This document shows positions 1-34,948 of a stretch of DNA of 64,000 bases, in pieces. The position numbers and the translations under genes were made by a program. Positions within the stretch are counted from its first letter, which is position 1, and each line of letters starts with the position of its first letter. Origin of the DNA: Pterois miles (taxonomy: Eukaryota > Chordata > Actinopteri > Perciformes > Scorpaenidae); NCBI GenBank assembly GCA_947000775.1, contig CAMQGK010000604.1:3898501-3962500 (forward strand), read 5' to 3'. The notes beneath the pieces were generated by a model, which did not search any database, was not told the DNA's origin, and saw only the letters and a program-made list of their open reading frames with translations.

Positions 1-1124
1 TCCTTTATTCTGTCATCCTGCAAAGATAATCATTTAATTAGTGTTACTGTCTAGATGAGAAGGCTGACACAAATTACACCCATAAACAAGCCAAGAATAA
101 AAGCTCACTTTCTAAGGTAGTCCATAGTTGGTCAAAACTCAGATGTTTTCATGTGACTTACCAGTTTAATAGTTGACAAAATCTAAATATGAAGTAGTAT
201 AGTAGTAGTAAAATATCAGTTCTAATCTAGACTTAGCAGCAAGCGCACACACACACACCAACCATTGATCTTATTAACATTGTGATCGCTGTCACAAGTG
301 TGACGCTCCCGGTTTCATTCAGCAATCAAGAATTGTGCAAAATGGGATTAGTAAAAGCATCAAAAAGCTGATAATAACAAAAACATTCATCCCTTTGTGG
401 TTGCATCCACTGGGTTGAATGTGGCAATATGAATATGTTTTGTGTGGTGTGTTGACAGACTAACTTGTTTGAAAGGAGCCAATAACTGGAGAAATCTGTC
501 CCTGGAGAGCCAGAACAATAATCAGACAGCAAGGATAGTCTTATGAATCTTATCATTTATAGTTATTAATGTTTATACCCTGATTGCTGGAAAACTGTGT
601 CTGAAAAACAAACACAAAAAAACAAAACAAAACAAAACTACTGACATGAAAACATTAATTTTTGGGGGCTGATGAAACACTCCTGGGGACAATGCAAAAC
701 TGCTTTCATGTTAAAACTAATAACATGAAGGAATATGCTAAATGTGCTGCTCGCACTTACTGTACACAGTAATTATCTTCACCAGTATTACCATCCCACT
801 GTACAATGTTGTCTACATAACTACTGAAATACTGAAGGCATGAATGCTTTATAAAAAAGCCTTTATAAAGCACAAATTAAATATGAAATAACAAAGTTGG
901 AAAATTTACTTTTTGAATGTGCAACTCTTGTTCTGTCTCTGTAGGAGAGGTTCCCTGTGGGGTTCACTATCAATTTAAGGATTAACATTTGCCATGTGGC
1001 CATAGGCACATTAAAATAAGTTTTGATGGCTTCAATGTGTACTGGCCAGTAAGAGATTAATGTCTTATTAATACACTTTCATTAGAAGTGAAAGGGGACA
1101 AAATCCACAGTCCTCATTTTCTAT

Positions 1125-1158
<34 letters not shown>

Positions 1159-4100
1159 AAAGTCCAACTGAAGATGAGTCTTCGAAAATAATCTCAAAAT
1201 TTCACAGTGTTTCCTTGTTAAGATGCAGAGGAGGGACAGTAACACACAGAGCACTGTACTAAAAAGATTGTAACTTTGGAAACTATCAACTTGATTTGTC
1301 CAGTTCAGACGTGGAAGCCTCCTATTAGCTTCAGCTAAACATTGGGATGTATTTTTCCATGGAATGAAGACTGTGGGTTTTGTCTTCCATCACTTCCATA
1401 AGAGGCAAACTCAAAAAGGATTTTTTAAAGACCAGAATGAAAAAGAGGAATGACTGCAGCAAGCGAAACTCCCTTTCCAGTCTCCATATAGGCACCTATA
1501 TGGACTATTGTCCTTGAACTACAGTATACTCCTATTCCAACATTTTACTTTTTGGGTGAGGGGTTTGATTCATCCCAATAAACTTTGTTGCCTTTTGCTC
1601 TCATTCTTCCACATACGCCTTTTGAGTATTTTGGCACACAGTCATGCTCTTTGGTCTCTTCAATGTATATTTGCAGTGCATGCTGCCATGATCTCCAATT
1701 GCAGCATGGGTTATGCTCAGTTAGGTTGAATGGCCATGCATGAATATTTCCACACTATTTCTTAAAGATGGATGGACGAAAATCAAACAACAAAAAGTGG
1801 AAGCTGAAACTGAGTGGGTTTGAGCAAATACTGTAAGCGTCAAATGCAAGACAAGCTTTCAAAGGTAGGCCGCAAACACACCCCACTGTCCTATCACCAT
1901 GGCAAAGCAGTCCAACGCTTAGGTGGCAAAATCTTAGATGACCACAGCCATCCCTAATATCACCACTTCCAGCTACTACCCTCAGGGCAGAGGTACAGAA
2001 TCCCCTGTGCAAAAAGACAAACATCTACAGTATAGGAAATTGTTTGTCCCTGTTACCATAAAGTATCTTAATATGTGAGGACAGCCACTTTCTGAAGCCA
2101 GTCTGCTATCTCAGCACACACCATTTTATATCTATTATTTAACCTTGATTCAGTCCTCACCACTGAGTACCTGGTGCTCATTTAATGTGGTTTCTATCTT
2201 AACTTAAAACCATGCATAGGCAATGGTTTTTCGCAGTTAGACAAAAAAAACAACAAAACAATATGCCTCTATTGGCATAATTTGATGTGTTCTCATTGGA
2301 TACGGAGCTAATACCTACATGACAACCTTATCTAATGGATGTTACAAACCAAAGTCCATTTGATTTGGTGTTGAACTTTTGTGCAAATGGCTGTTTTTTC
2401 TTCTCCAAGAGATCTGGTGACACTGATTAATTAGTCTGATCGATCAGATACAATTCAAATAATGGTAATGATTTGATCACAGCTTAACTTCAATATTTGA
2501 CAGAGGGATATGGACATCATGTATAGATAGTACAAATAGGGAATCATCTCATTCAGCGCTTACAGAGACCTTACCATGTGAAGCTCCCCAACAAGGTACT
2601 GCTGGAGCATCTCCCTGGCATCTGTGGAATGACCCACATCCTCAAAGCTTTCTGTGGCGTCTGCACCTGCCTGCTCCAGCAAAACCTCCTCACCTCCCGG
2701 ATGCTGAAATTACAGAAAGGTTTACACAGAGTGTTGAGCTTGTTCATTTCCTTATTTGCCCCTAGGGATGCGTCAAACCGGATCGGATATCAGGCCAGTG
2801 CTGACTTTAACAGTTGAATAAGGTATTGGTGACAATATGGCCAATCTATTCAATTAAATTCTATGTTTACTTCTTGTCTAGACTGGAATTTGAATTCCTG
2901 TTTACATTTTGACCAGTTTTATGCTGCACTGAAAAGGTTTACCTTTTTTTTTTTATAAGTGTATTTTGTTTTAATTTTGAAGATTTTTTAAACCACTAAG
3001 CTGATTTATTAATCCAATAATAAATAACAAGTCAGTATTTCTATATCTATGTATTTCCGAGCACCCTCAACGACTACAGGCCAGTCGCTCTGACGTCACA
3101 CGTCATGAAGATCCTGGAGCGACTGGTCCTGCAGCACCTCAGGCCCCTGGTGACAGACTCCCTGGATCCCCTTCAGTTTGCATACCAGGCAAACATTGGC
3201 GTGGACGACGCCATCATCTACATGCTCCACAGAGCTTACACGCACTTGGAGAAGCCGCAGAGCACAGTGAGAATCATGTTCTTCGACTTCTCCAGTGCAT
3301 TCAATACAGTTCAACCACACCGGCTAGCTGAGAAGCTCTCAGCTATGCAGGTAGACCACGACCTGGTGGACTGGATTACAGACTACTTCACCAGCAGACC
3401 ACAGTATGTCAGACTGCAGGGCAGCCTGTCTGACGTGCTGGTGAGCAACACCGGTGCTCCCCAGGGAACTGTGCTGTCACCGTTCCTGTTCACCATCTAC
3501 ACCTCCGACTTCTGCTTCAACTACGGAACATGCCACCTGCAGAAGTTCTCCGATGACTCCTCCATCGTCGGCTGCATCACAGACGACAACGAAGAGGAGT
3601 ACAGGACCCTTGTGGAGAACTTCGTAAAGTGGTGCGACATCAACCACCTACAGCTCAATATTGGTAAGACCAAAGAGCTGGTGGTGGATTTCCGGAGGAG
3701 GAGGAAGAGCTCCCCTACTCCCATCACCATCCGTGGGGAGGAGGTGGAGGTGGTGGACAACTATAAGTTCTTGGGAGTTCACTTAAACAATAAACTGGAC
3801 TGGTCCAACAACTCCGAGGCCCTCTACAGGAAGGGACAGAGCAAACTATGCTTCCTGAGAAGGCTGAGGACCTACAATGTGTGCAACAGGCTACCTCAGA
3901 TGTTTTACCAGTCTGTAGTAGCCAGCTTTCTGTTCTTTGCCGTGGTATGTTGGGGGGGTGACATCAGCACCAGAGATGCCACCAAACTGAACAAACTGGT
4001 GAGGAGGGCTGGGTCTGTGGTTGGATGTGAGCTGGACAGTCTGGAGGTGGTGGCAGAGGGGAGGACCAGGAGGAAGCTGGAGTCTATTCTGAAGAACCCC

Positions 4101-6821
4101 TCCCACCCCCTCTATGACCAACTGGTCCAGATGAGGAGTACATTCAGCCAGAGACTGATCCCCCCTCGGCACACTACAAACCGTCTGGGTCAGTCCTTTC
4201 TTTTGGTGGCCATCAGGCTCCATAACCAAGGTCTGACCCCCATGTGACTGATCATCTGCTCCGTATTTATTCCAAATGTATATAATTACACATAATTATA
4301 TAACTACATATACATATGCTATGCATATACAATACTCACCACCTGCTGCACTTTACTTATTACTGTTACTGTTACTGATACTTTATTTATTTTTATTGTC
4401 AATTATCTTCATTGCACCTTATTTCATTCACTGCACCTTCTCTTTTACTTTTGACTGTACTGTATTTATCTGTACTGTTGTTGTTGATGCTGCTAAGACA
4501 CCCGAATTTCCCTCCGGGGATTAATAAAGGTTCATCTTATCTTATCTTATCTTATTTATTTATTTTGTTTTACAAAGTTATGACAGCAATGTTTAAGTCC
4601 AGCCTGATGTTGCCTTAGACATAATAAAATGATCCAGTCACTTCCACACAGTGAAGGCATACAGCTTATTAATTTAACGCTGGTATCAGATCGGTACTCT
4701 GTATTGGCCGATACCCAAAGCCCAGGTATTGCTATCAGGACTGAAAAAGTTGGATCGGTGCATCCCTATTTGCCACACACACACACACACACACACACAC
4801 GGTATCATACAGTTAATTTCTATGCTTGATTATCCCAAAGCAATGAAAACACACTTGATATTATATGCAAATTTGTGAAATGCACCAATATGGTCTTTCA
4901 GTTACAAAGTAAATTTTCTCAATTACTGCAAATTTTAGATATTTAAGTGTAGTAGAGTATTCCCATTTTATGTCATTACAGCTGACAGCTAAAACTGCCA
5001 GCTACTTTAAAGACTGTGATTTTACATACAAAACATAAGATCAGCTTCTAATATACAATGCAGTAGTTAATTACCCAACTGTATATAAAGTAGCTCCACT
5101 GCAAGTAGCTACACAATTAAAATGCTGCTAACATAAATCTAAGGGCTGTGTATTGGCAAGAGTCTGCTGATACAATATGTATCATGATACAGGGGTCATG
5201 AGTCAATATTCTGCGATACTGTAAGCAAGGCGATATACTGCCACACACAGCCATATGCATAAAATCTCAGTTTAAAAAAAAGGTTTACTTTTTTGTGCAA
5301 TTCTAAGAGTGGGATCTGCATTCCCATTTATCACAATCCCAGTAACATCTAACATCATAGCTCTACTATGACGAGACACGATGCATATGTTTGCCAGTGA
5401 AATAAAGTTTTGACTGAGTTAATCATTGCACGAATACTATTAGTTAAATACTAATGGTGTTTTTGAGAATTGATACAGTAATCCAGTGACATTATATAAG
5501 GGTCGTTTTGCATAAAAAGTACTTATGAATACTTTTGTTACATTAAGTTATATTTTGTGAGTCTGTAAACTTTTTTTAAACGTTTTGAAAGCAGAACCTT
5601 TACCTGTTATGGAGAACGTTAACTGTGACATGTGGTGCCTTCAAAGGGGGTCGTGTTTTCGAGTTGCGCTCATATAAACACCCCCCTCATGTCGTATTCA
5701 CGACCTGGTAAGTGGAAAGTTTCTGAAAGCTCCGAGTTCACGACTTGTGACATGTTTGTTGACGTTTTGAGAAACGACGGAGCTCACGGAAGTTCATTTA
5801 TTGGTACATAATAAGTTAATACCGTACAGTGTATTGTAATTTTCGTCATATAATGGTTTTCTTGGTAATTTAATATGTCTGGGGAACATGTTGATGTTCT
5901 CACCGACCTCATCTTTCTCCTCTGTCATTATACCTTTGCACTTCCATCGTTATCGTCGTTGCTTAGCTGCGGTGTTATTCATGACTGAACCACATAAACG
6001 CAACGGGTATCGTCAACGCGGTCTCCCATCTCGTAAACGAGTTCACGAGTTTCATTTGAATGAACTATTATTACAGTGACATGATCGCTGTAATAAAAGT
6101 GCACTTTAACTACTGCAGACAGTTAATGTTAATACTCGATTGTTGCTATTGAAGATATAATATTACGCAAACATATCGAAACATCTGTACACACAAGCAA
6201 CAAAAAAAGTTATGAAAATGACGGGCAACAACTTAGCTAGCTAGTGTTAGTTGTTAGCTAACCGTTATCGTAATGTATAATCAATGTTGCAAGAACTTTG
6301 CCCTGTCAGTGTTACGGAGAGTTTCCGCAAGAAAAATGTAAGCCAGGTATCGTTTGACATGATCTTGTTTGACACCAAGGTAACTCGAAACTTTATAATT
6401 TAAATGATGGTTAGCGTAGCTGTTCGTAAAGAGGGTCAAACGAGAAAGTCCGTAAACGTTACACGTAAGTACATACGGCTAACAGTCGTTTTGTAATTCC
6501 AGGAAGTAATCTTGGCCGAAACACATAACAAAAGATTTAAAGCATAAACTCAAAATGGGACAATAGTGCCAAAGTAACGTTAGTAGCTACCAGCTAACGT
6601 TAGCATGTGGTATTCCTTACCTCTTCAAGGAAACCCGTGATGTCGTACACTTTATCGTGGATGATGAGCCATGTGTCACTGCTCATATTATGTACTCGTA
6701 TTTCTTCTAATGTATAATATTTTACACCACTTTCTACTGTTTCGCCGTTTTCCTCAGAGGTGGTGTTATTAGCAGGTCCGGTGTCTGTGTTAATGGGGGT
6801 GTCGTTAATTTCCTCACCCAT
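1..6821 (-). CDS. cyb5b: Cytochrome b5 type B, 5' part of gene (exons 1, 2 and start of 3)
   Basis: Small haem-binding electron carrier; the B isoform is tail-anchored in the mitochondrial outer membrane. Coding segments on the minus strand are 6621-6821 (exon 1, 67 codons from ATG 6821-6819), 2575-2703 (exon 2, 43 codons) and 1-17 (start of exon 3). All junctions are phase 0 and GT-AG. Exon 1 has a polar 34-residue leader, then YYTLEEI and [17 protein letters not shown]; exon 2 opens with [20 protein letters not shown] and continues [10 protein letters not shown]. The two haem-ligand histidines are His68 (HPGG) and His92 (VGHS). Exon 3 begins DDRIK after a good acceptor (tttgcag). The linker and C-terminal membrane anchor lie beyond the left edge, so tail anchoring cannot be seen. 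The long leader favours type B over microsomal type A; that choice is inference, the family is certain. Confidence 0.87.
18..2574 (-). other. cyb5b intron 2
   Basis: The donor is GTAAGG next to 2575 and the acceptor CAG is at 18-20, both read on the minus strand. The interior is AT-rich with a poly-A run near 1125-1150 and a short CA run near 246-258. I found no coding exon on either strand; the open frames near 326-556, 1508-1729 and 1755-2024 show no family resemblance. Confidence 0.75.
2763..4768. mobile_element. hAT-like non-autonomous DNA transposon, split by a LINE
   Basis: The left end reads TAGGGATGCGTC and the right end GGTGCATCCCTA, an imperfect terminal inverted repeat. Just inside both ends are stretches rich in GATCGG/CCGATA words, a pattern I know from common fish repeats. 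The flanks are TTTGCCCC (2755-2762) and TTTGCCAC (4769-4776), 7 of 8 bases alike, which fits an 8-bp hAT target-site duplication. Without the internal LINE (about 3060-4556) the element would be about 500 bp and encode nothing. It sits 60 bp from the exon 2 acceptor of cyb5b. Superfamily assignment rests on the duplication length and is inference. Confidence 0.6.
3060..4556 (+). mobile_element. 5'-truncated L2-type LINE with open reverse-transcriptase frame
   Basis: The coding frame is open from about 3060 to a TGA at 4245-4247 (first ATG 3105, 380 codons); upstream codons [11 protein letters not shown] show that the frame began further 5'. Reverse-transcriptase motifs are visible: FDFSSAF (residues 60-66 from the ATG), [10 protein letters not shown] (117-126) and KFSDDSS around the catalytic Asp-Asp (150-151). 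The C-terminal part ends in a conserved [12 protein letters not shown] motif. The endonuclease domain and 5' UTR are missing, the usual result of aborted target-primed reverse transcription. The 3' UTR ends in AATTTCCC, GGGATTAATAAAG and several TTATC units, a tail also seen on SINEs in this window. It lies antisense to cyb5b inside intron 1. The long intact frame suggests a fairly recent insertion; it cannot move on its own. Confidence 0.85.
4777..6620. other. Rest of cyb5b intron 1
   Basis: A CA microsatellite (about 4775-4800) abuts the transposon. Around 5145-5230 is a stretch of the type 'gatacaatatgtatcatgatacagg', a common fish interspersed-repeat texture. From about 5600 the sequence becomes richer in CpG as it nears exon 1. 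No exon recognised. Confidence 0.5.
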
Positions 6822-7200
6822 TCTAACGTTAATGCAAATACACTAACTCTATATCGACAGAGCGGCAAGCTAACGTTAGCTTCTGTTATCCAGGTATGGA
6901 TGTATCGCTAGCTAGCTCAGTTTGCACCCTGTTTGAATAAGGTTAGTTGAGGCTCGTAATGACACCGCACAGGCGAGAGTACATAAACAACAGTATTACC
7001 TCACAAACGCTAAATTACGAAACAAAAAAGCCAACCTAACCCGGCACATCAGCAGACATGTAAAACAGACCAATGACATACGTGTTACTTTAGCATGAAG
7101 TGACAACACAACAACTGACCAATGAAACAGCGCCTTTCGGAGTGGTGGCCAATCAAAACGGACCACTTGATGATCATGAGACAAGGAGATTCCCAAAGGT
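6822..7200 (-). promoter_or_regulatory. cyb5b 5' UTR and proximal promoter with three CCAAT boxes
   Basis: Upstream of the cyb5b start codon are three CCAAT pentamers on the plus strand (7070-7074, 7119-7123, 7149-7153), inverted relative to cyb5b, within 84 bp. Clustered CCAAT boxes are typical NF-Y sites in TATA-less housekeeping promoters. The palindrome TAACGTTA occurs at 6824-6831 and 6871-6878, with two more copies inside intron 1. No convincing TATA box was seen. The transcription start is not determinable; 6850-7050 is a guess from spacing. Confidence 0.45.
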
Positions 7201-7485
7201 TGTCAACTGTGCGCTGACAATGCGCATACGCGTTTTTTACCTTGGCATAACTTATCTTTTATATAATTTCGTAATATTTTCATTGTTTGGCACAATTTGG
7301 GATATAATAAGTAGTATATGGTATATGATAATTACAATAATGCCCCTGTTTCAACTGCAGACCCACAGTGTCATGCAATACAAACGAGTTTGGAATTAAT
7401 TATTTCATTTATTAATTATTGTCTAATTAGATAATGAGCTGGCAAAGGCTGGCTTGTAATAACTAATGATAAAATGCAGCATGTG

Positions 7486-8355
<870 letters not shown>

Positions 8356-8455
8356 CTTTATTTTTATTTTTATTTTTATTTTTATTTTTATTTTTATTTT
8401 TATTTTTATTTTTATTTTTATTTTTATTTTTATTTTTATTTTTATTTTTATTTAT
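8356..8455 (+). repeat. (ATTTTT)n hexanucleotide microsatellite
   Basis: About 16 near-perfect copies of TATTTT. Both strands stay open through it (poly YFYF and poly NKNK), an artefact of the six-base period. Confidence 0.95.
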
Positions 8456-8562
8456 TGCCCTGCACACTATTGTTTTACACACTAGTCCAGATGGTGGCGG
8501 TAAAGCCCTCCTAAGCTGGTTTGCCAATCACCAATAAACACCAAAGAAGAAGAAGAAGAAGA
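8456..8562 (+). mobile_element. Retroposon (SINE-like) 3' segment ending in (GAA)n
   Basis: The words CTGGTTTGCCAATCACCAATAA followed by AAGAAGAAGAAG resemble the 3' end of a frequent teleost retroposon as I remember it. It ends directly in front of the presumed dhx38 promoter. The 5' limit is unclear. Confidence 0.45.
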
Positions 8563-8837
8563 ATTGTGGGATAGCAATGGCTGCTCCCTTGTCTGTAAAC
8601 ATACGCGTTATGTTTACGATAGCTACAGTTTAAATATTTTCCAGCGACAGCTGCATGTCCGTCATTTTCTGGACTACTTGTCCGTTAATTAGTTGACCTC
8701 AAATCTTTAACTTGGTGGGAGAGTTTCTGCATTTTAGACCCAAAGATACTGGCGGCAGTTTTCCGCAGTTTGCCGCCCCGGCCTCGTCGGTGCAGAATCT
8801 GCTAGCAGGCTAGCCGAGGCTAGCTGCTCTACCTGAG
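8563..8837 (+). promoter_or_regulatory. dhx38: dhx38 promoter and noncoding exon 1
   Basis: GC- and CpG-rich compared with its flanks. It ends at a good donor (ACCTGAG|GTACGT, exon end 8837) that pairs with the acceptor at 9800 just before the start codon. AATTGTGGGATAGCAATGG at about 8562-8580 resembles an inverted ZNF143/Staf-type site (inference). Exon 1 probably starts between 8580 and 8700; no ATG in it opens a useful frame. Confidence 0.55.
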
Positions 8838-9800
8838 GTACGTTTCATTTCATTCAATCTACTTGTGATTAAACAACGGGAATGTAATGATTTCACTTAC
8901 AAATGCATTAATGCGTCTCGGTTAAATGTAGTTTGGATTAGTTAGACTGACGTTAACATAACATGTCTTTAGGTAACAAATGGGGCGAACGTTACTAATT
9001 GCCAAAAATATGTTGACAGTGTAAATGCCATACTTGAATGAGATACTTACGACTTTTTAAGTTATCTGTGTCTTGATGGGTTGTCTGAGTAAGTTTAGAT
9101 TCTACTAGACGTTGTCCCCTTCAGATGAAAATAAATTTTGATTAAAAATTCTTCTTATGGAAGATAAAGACAAAAACCTTTAAATGTCTAAGCTCGGAAA
9201 CTGACACAAATCTCTGTTCAGTGTAGTGCTGAACTGACAAAACACATATTAATAATATCGACAAACACCTATTAATTGTTCAAGTAAGTTTATTAAGAAA
9301 GACGAGCAAACATTTTTTTGTTCCAGCTTCTCCACTGTAAGCCTTTGCTGATAGTCTCTGTTTTATGTTATTGTCAGTTAGAGCTGAACTGATTAATCAA
9401 TCAGTCAGTCAGTTGATTGACATATGATTCATCTGCAGTAATTTTGGTAATTAGCTAATTGTCCAAGCCATTTGTAAGCAGAAATGCTAAATTTATACTG
9501 GTTCCAACTTATCAAATGTGAATATTTGTTGATTTTCCTAGTCATATATGATGGTGAAAGGAATATCTTTGGGTTTTTGACTGTTAGTCAGACAAAGTAA
9601 GTAATAAAAAGAGGTACCTGTGACTCTGGGACTTTGTTATTGGCTTTTATTGCTATTTTCTGATATATGATTCATGATGCCTAAAAGCTCAAACCATTAA
9701 TCAAAAACAATAAACTGAATAAGTACACAGATTTTGTCATGAGCAACAACTTAGTAGCTTTACATGGTTTCAACATTTGTATATCATTATATCCCCACAG
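8838..9800 (+). other. dhx38 intron 1
   Basis: A GT-AG intron separating the noncoding exon from the first coding exon. Around 9382-9475 it holds a degraded fragment of the same AT-rich repeat type seen at 19740-20059 (words like GAGCTGAACTGATTAATCAATC). Nothing coding. Confidence 0.55.
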
Positions 9801-9803
9801 ATA

Positions 9804-31323
<21,520 letters not shown>

Positions 31324-32405
31324 ACCCCACCAACCATGTTGACTTATTATCATCCAGACCTGGACCACACCAGCACAGCAAACACAGTGTAACTTCCAGC
31401 TGCCATTTGTCCCTCCCAGCACGGCCAGAATCAATTGCAGTTCATGTACCGACCACTAGAGTGAGAACTTGTATAAGGCACAAGACTCAAAGATGAGCCA
31501 GGTTCATCAAAAATGCCTCCCTCCACCCCTGTCAGCCGATAGCTGTTTCCATGATACGTTTTAAAGAATGAGGGACTGGGTTTTTGTATATTTAGTTTCA
31601 TTTATATGTTGTCATTACTGAAACATGTTTTTACATATGTCTATTCAGTAATGATTTTACCTGAGCTAGAAAACATTTAATTTCTTATGTTCTGTTGCAT
31701 TTTCTCCACCCAGAGTGTGTCATCAGAGGAAAACTGATAAACAGAGAGATAATTTCAGTGTTACTTGTCTTTGTGTCCTTGTATTTACTAGTTGTTGTAT
31801 GGTTATAGCTTGAACAGCGTGTGCCTCCATGAAGTGCTCCTCTACAGGCTGAAGCACTATTCAAACTCTACTTATGGCATGAGTGTCTTCAGACTCAGAG
31901 TTGTATTGTAATGCTCCGCAGTACACACAAATATACAACACACTCTTGCAGGTTTAAGCAATTGACCTTTCTCTACTTTCTCTTAACCTTGTTCCCTCAA
32001 TGTAATGTACCACAGCTTTGCTTCATACAAAACATCACGCTGGATTAAACATATCAACTGTTTTATTTTCATGGTCCTTGTGTTCAAAATAGCACACCGT
32101 TTCCTTTGTGCTTTTCCTCTAAACAAATGTTTGCAAATGTGTCTTTTAAATGGGTAAGTCTGTTTGTTGATGTACGCCCTCTTCTGCTCTCCCAACTGAT
32201 CAGAATATCGTGCAGCTTCAGACAGACCGGTCTATCTGTAACAAAACAGTTTAGCGAGAGCCATGTTTGGATAGTGACAGTGGTTCTGCTTTGTCCTTTT
32301 TTTAACATGGATCTGAGACGGCAGCAGGACCGCTAATGGATTTTTTTTTTTCCCTCAACAGCTTTTGTAAATGAAAAAAAAATAAATGTTAGCTATTTTT
32401 TTAAT
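31324..32405 (+). other. dhx38: dhx38 3' UTR and poly(A) signal
   Basis: The only AATAAA between the stop codon and 32.4 kb is at 32381-32386, followed by T-rich sequence, so cleavage near 32400 is likely, giving a 3' UTR of about 1.1 kb. The last exon would then be about 31242-32405. Confidence 0.6.
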
Positions 32406-33990
32406 CCAAGGTGATTTCATTTGATATTGTAGTCAATAATGTCACATTATGTGTCTTTGTGCACTGCAAGTGCCTAACATAATTATGTCATTTAGATGCA
32501 CATTTGTAAGTTAGTTTTGCAGTGGAATGAATGATAGCTCAATAAGTGAAAATGATGCACATTAGTTTAGGCTATAAATTCTCTATATGTGGCATGAGTG
32601 TCCCTATAAAACAGTTCTCGGCTCTGCACATGCAGTATATCTACTATCCAATCATTTTCTACAACAAATGATTATTTTCATTATCAATTAATATGCCAAT
32701 TACTGCAGGATTAGTAGGTTTTTCCACATCATTTCAGAAACTAGTGAAATGGCCATGGTAATTTCTTAGATCCCAAGGGGACGTCTTCAAATTAGGGCTG
32801 CAACCAATTAACCTTTTTAGTATTGATTAGTCATTTCTCAGTGTTTAAATAAGCCCAAGAAACTTCTTAAACTTGCTTGTTTTGATCAACAAAAAGCTCC
32901 AAATCTAAATCTTCACAATTAAGAAGTTGAAACCACAAAACATGTAATATTTTTGCTTAAGCAATGACTTAAATTATTATCATAGTTGACGATTAATTTT
33001 GATTCACTGATTCAGCTCAGAATTGCTCTTTAGGGTCTGTGACTTTTAATTGATTAACAGTTTTGTCCCTTATTAATTTTCTGTTGATTAATCTACTTCA
33101 AGTTGCTATTTTTGTTCAACCAACAACCCAAATCTGAAGATATTATTTTTACTATCATATGACAAAAGGAGCAAATCCTCACATTTTAGAAACTGGGACC
33201 ACGTTTGGCATTTTCTCTTGACTGAAACAATCAATTGATTATAATTACAGTAATAGTTAATTACTTTTCTGTCAATTAGCTATGAAACTTGCACATCCAC
33301 ATTAGTAGAGATGATGAAGATGTTGAATATTTGGTTGTGAAAGGACTTGGTATTATCCAAACTGTTGTGCATGTGCTGAACTTTTTCTTACAACTAACTT
33401 GGGGTCAGTGAGGTCATGGTCCTTGGCAACACAATAGGTAAACAGAAATATGGAGCAACCCCAACACAACAAAGTCGTGTGAGCTACATAACTGGAATGG
33501 TCTTAATGAAATTCCCAGAATGGTTGTTTTCATTGTCAGCTTCACAATTGCGAGCTGAGGCGAGTGAAACTGATCAGAGAGAAACAAAAAGCCCGGGTCT
33601 GTCCCTCCCTCACTCAGACACTCACACCCACAGATGTCACACATCTACATGAGTGATCCCTGGGCTTTGAAACCCCTCAGCTGTAAAGACGTTGATATGC
33701 TTTAGATGAAGAGCCAGGCTGTATGTGGGTGGATCTTGTGTTTGGCTTTATTGAAGCTGTATGTAAATCTGCAGGTCACAAGACTGTTGAACAAAAGCCT
33801 GGATGGTGTTCCAGTGTCTTCATCACGCTTAGGTTGACATTTCTTGATGTCTCTTAGCTGAAACCACTATAGCTGGCATCAATTTGGAGGGAAAAGACGC
33901 TGGCCTGCTAGTGATTTCTTCAAATGTAGTGCGCAACAACTAGCAGTGTTTTTTCTCCTAGCTGAATCCCTCTGCGGCTCTCCTTTCTTG
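32406..33990. other. Intergenic, old MITE copies
   Basis: Between 32795 and 33290 are GGGCTGCAACCAATTAACC, TTGATTAGTCATTTCTCAG, GATTAATTTTGATTCACTG and similar words, a decayed tandem or double copy of the repeat seen at 19740. The rest is AT-rich and unremarkable. No exon recognised. Confidence 0.45.
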
Positions 33991-34880
33991 TTGGTCAATG
34001 ATAGTCTGTCTCACTGTAACCCTCATGCAAATAAGCATGATTATGAGCGTTCCCTCGACCCCCTCAATTCTCTAAGTCATCTTGATTGAGTGTGGCAGGC
34101 GGAGGAGGGGATGGATATAACGGACTCCTCCAACTTTAATGAGACAAATCTCAGCTATGGGCTGACATTTTGAAATAGTCCTTGTGAATGACAGTGTCAG
34201 CAGTCACCTTTACCAAAGCTTTCCAGGGATGGTTCCTGTAATGATGGAGGGAATTAAAATGGCCTCCAAAGCGGTGGAGATGGGGGCCTCTGGATTAGGG
34301 TGCAAAGCCACGCCTCTTAAATGGGCTTTTCTGACACACCCCAAATAAAGCACAGCGCTCCTGCAGCGACGACTTCGTATCTTCACCCTGAGATTTGATG
34401 GAGGGATTAGAGTGAGTGCTCGTTGTTGACCACTGTGAGATTTGTTGAAATGAGCCGTCCCTCACATTAACTGCCCCGCCCTGGCCTTCCCCTCATATTC
34501 TTCCCCCTTGTTGTGTGTCTGGTGGCAGACAGGGACAAGCGCTGCTGTCATTACAAACTTAATAAGAGCAGAAGTGAGATTGATGAGAAAAACAGAGGCA
34601 TCAACTGCTCTTTTAATTAACTCTTGTCCCATAATGGTGCCAGGACGGAGGCACTGAGCAAAGAATGAGACATTTTCTTTCTCTTTCCTCCCCTTTCTGT
34701 TTTGTTGCCTCGCTCACCCCCGATAATGAACAGCCTTCTGGGACCCAATTACATCCAAGGCTGCATTAGGAGCACAGCAGGCCCAGTGGAAACTTCAGCT
34801 GAGTTTCCCCTCACCCCCTCACCCCCCTCCACTCCCTGTTACCCTGCTGGAGATGGCCTTCACTTGATTGAATTTTGAAT
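33990..34880. promoter_or_regulatory. Candidate conserved noncoding block
   Basis: High-complexity, repeat-free, non-coding sequence with many TAAT/ATTA cores (for example CTCTTTTAATTAACTC at 34608-34623, ACTTTAATGAGACAAATCTC at 34132-34151). The texture is that of a vertebrate developmental enhancer. Purely a judgement by eye. Confidence 0.25.
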
Positions 34881-34891
34881 GTTACACCCCG

Positions 34892-34946
<55 letters not shown>
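34892..34946. repeat. (CA)n microsatellite
   Basis: About 55 bp of pure CA repeats. Confidence 0.95.

Positions 34947-34948
<2 letters not shown>

Noticed and set aside
1755..2024. 89-codon minus-strand frame considered as cyb5b exon 3
   Set aside because: Contains no cytochrome b5 linker or membrane anchor, and a better exon 3 start (DDRIK, phase 0, acceptor CAG) lies at 1-17.
3521..4229. Minus-strand open frames opposite the LINE
   Set aside because: Shadows of the reverse-transcriptase frame on the plus strand, which carries all motifs.
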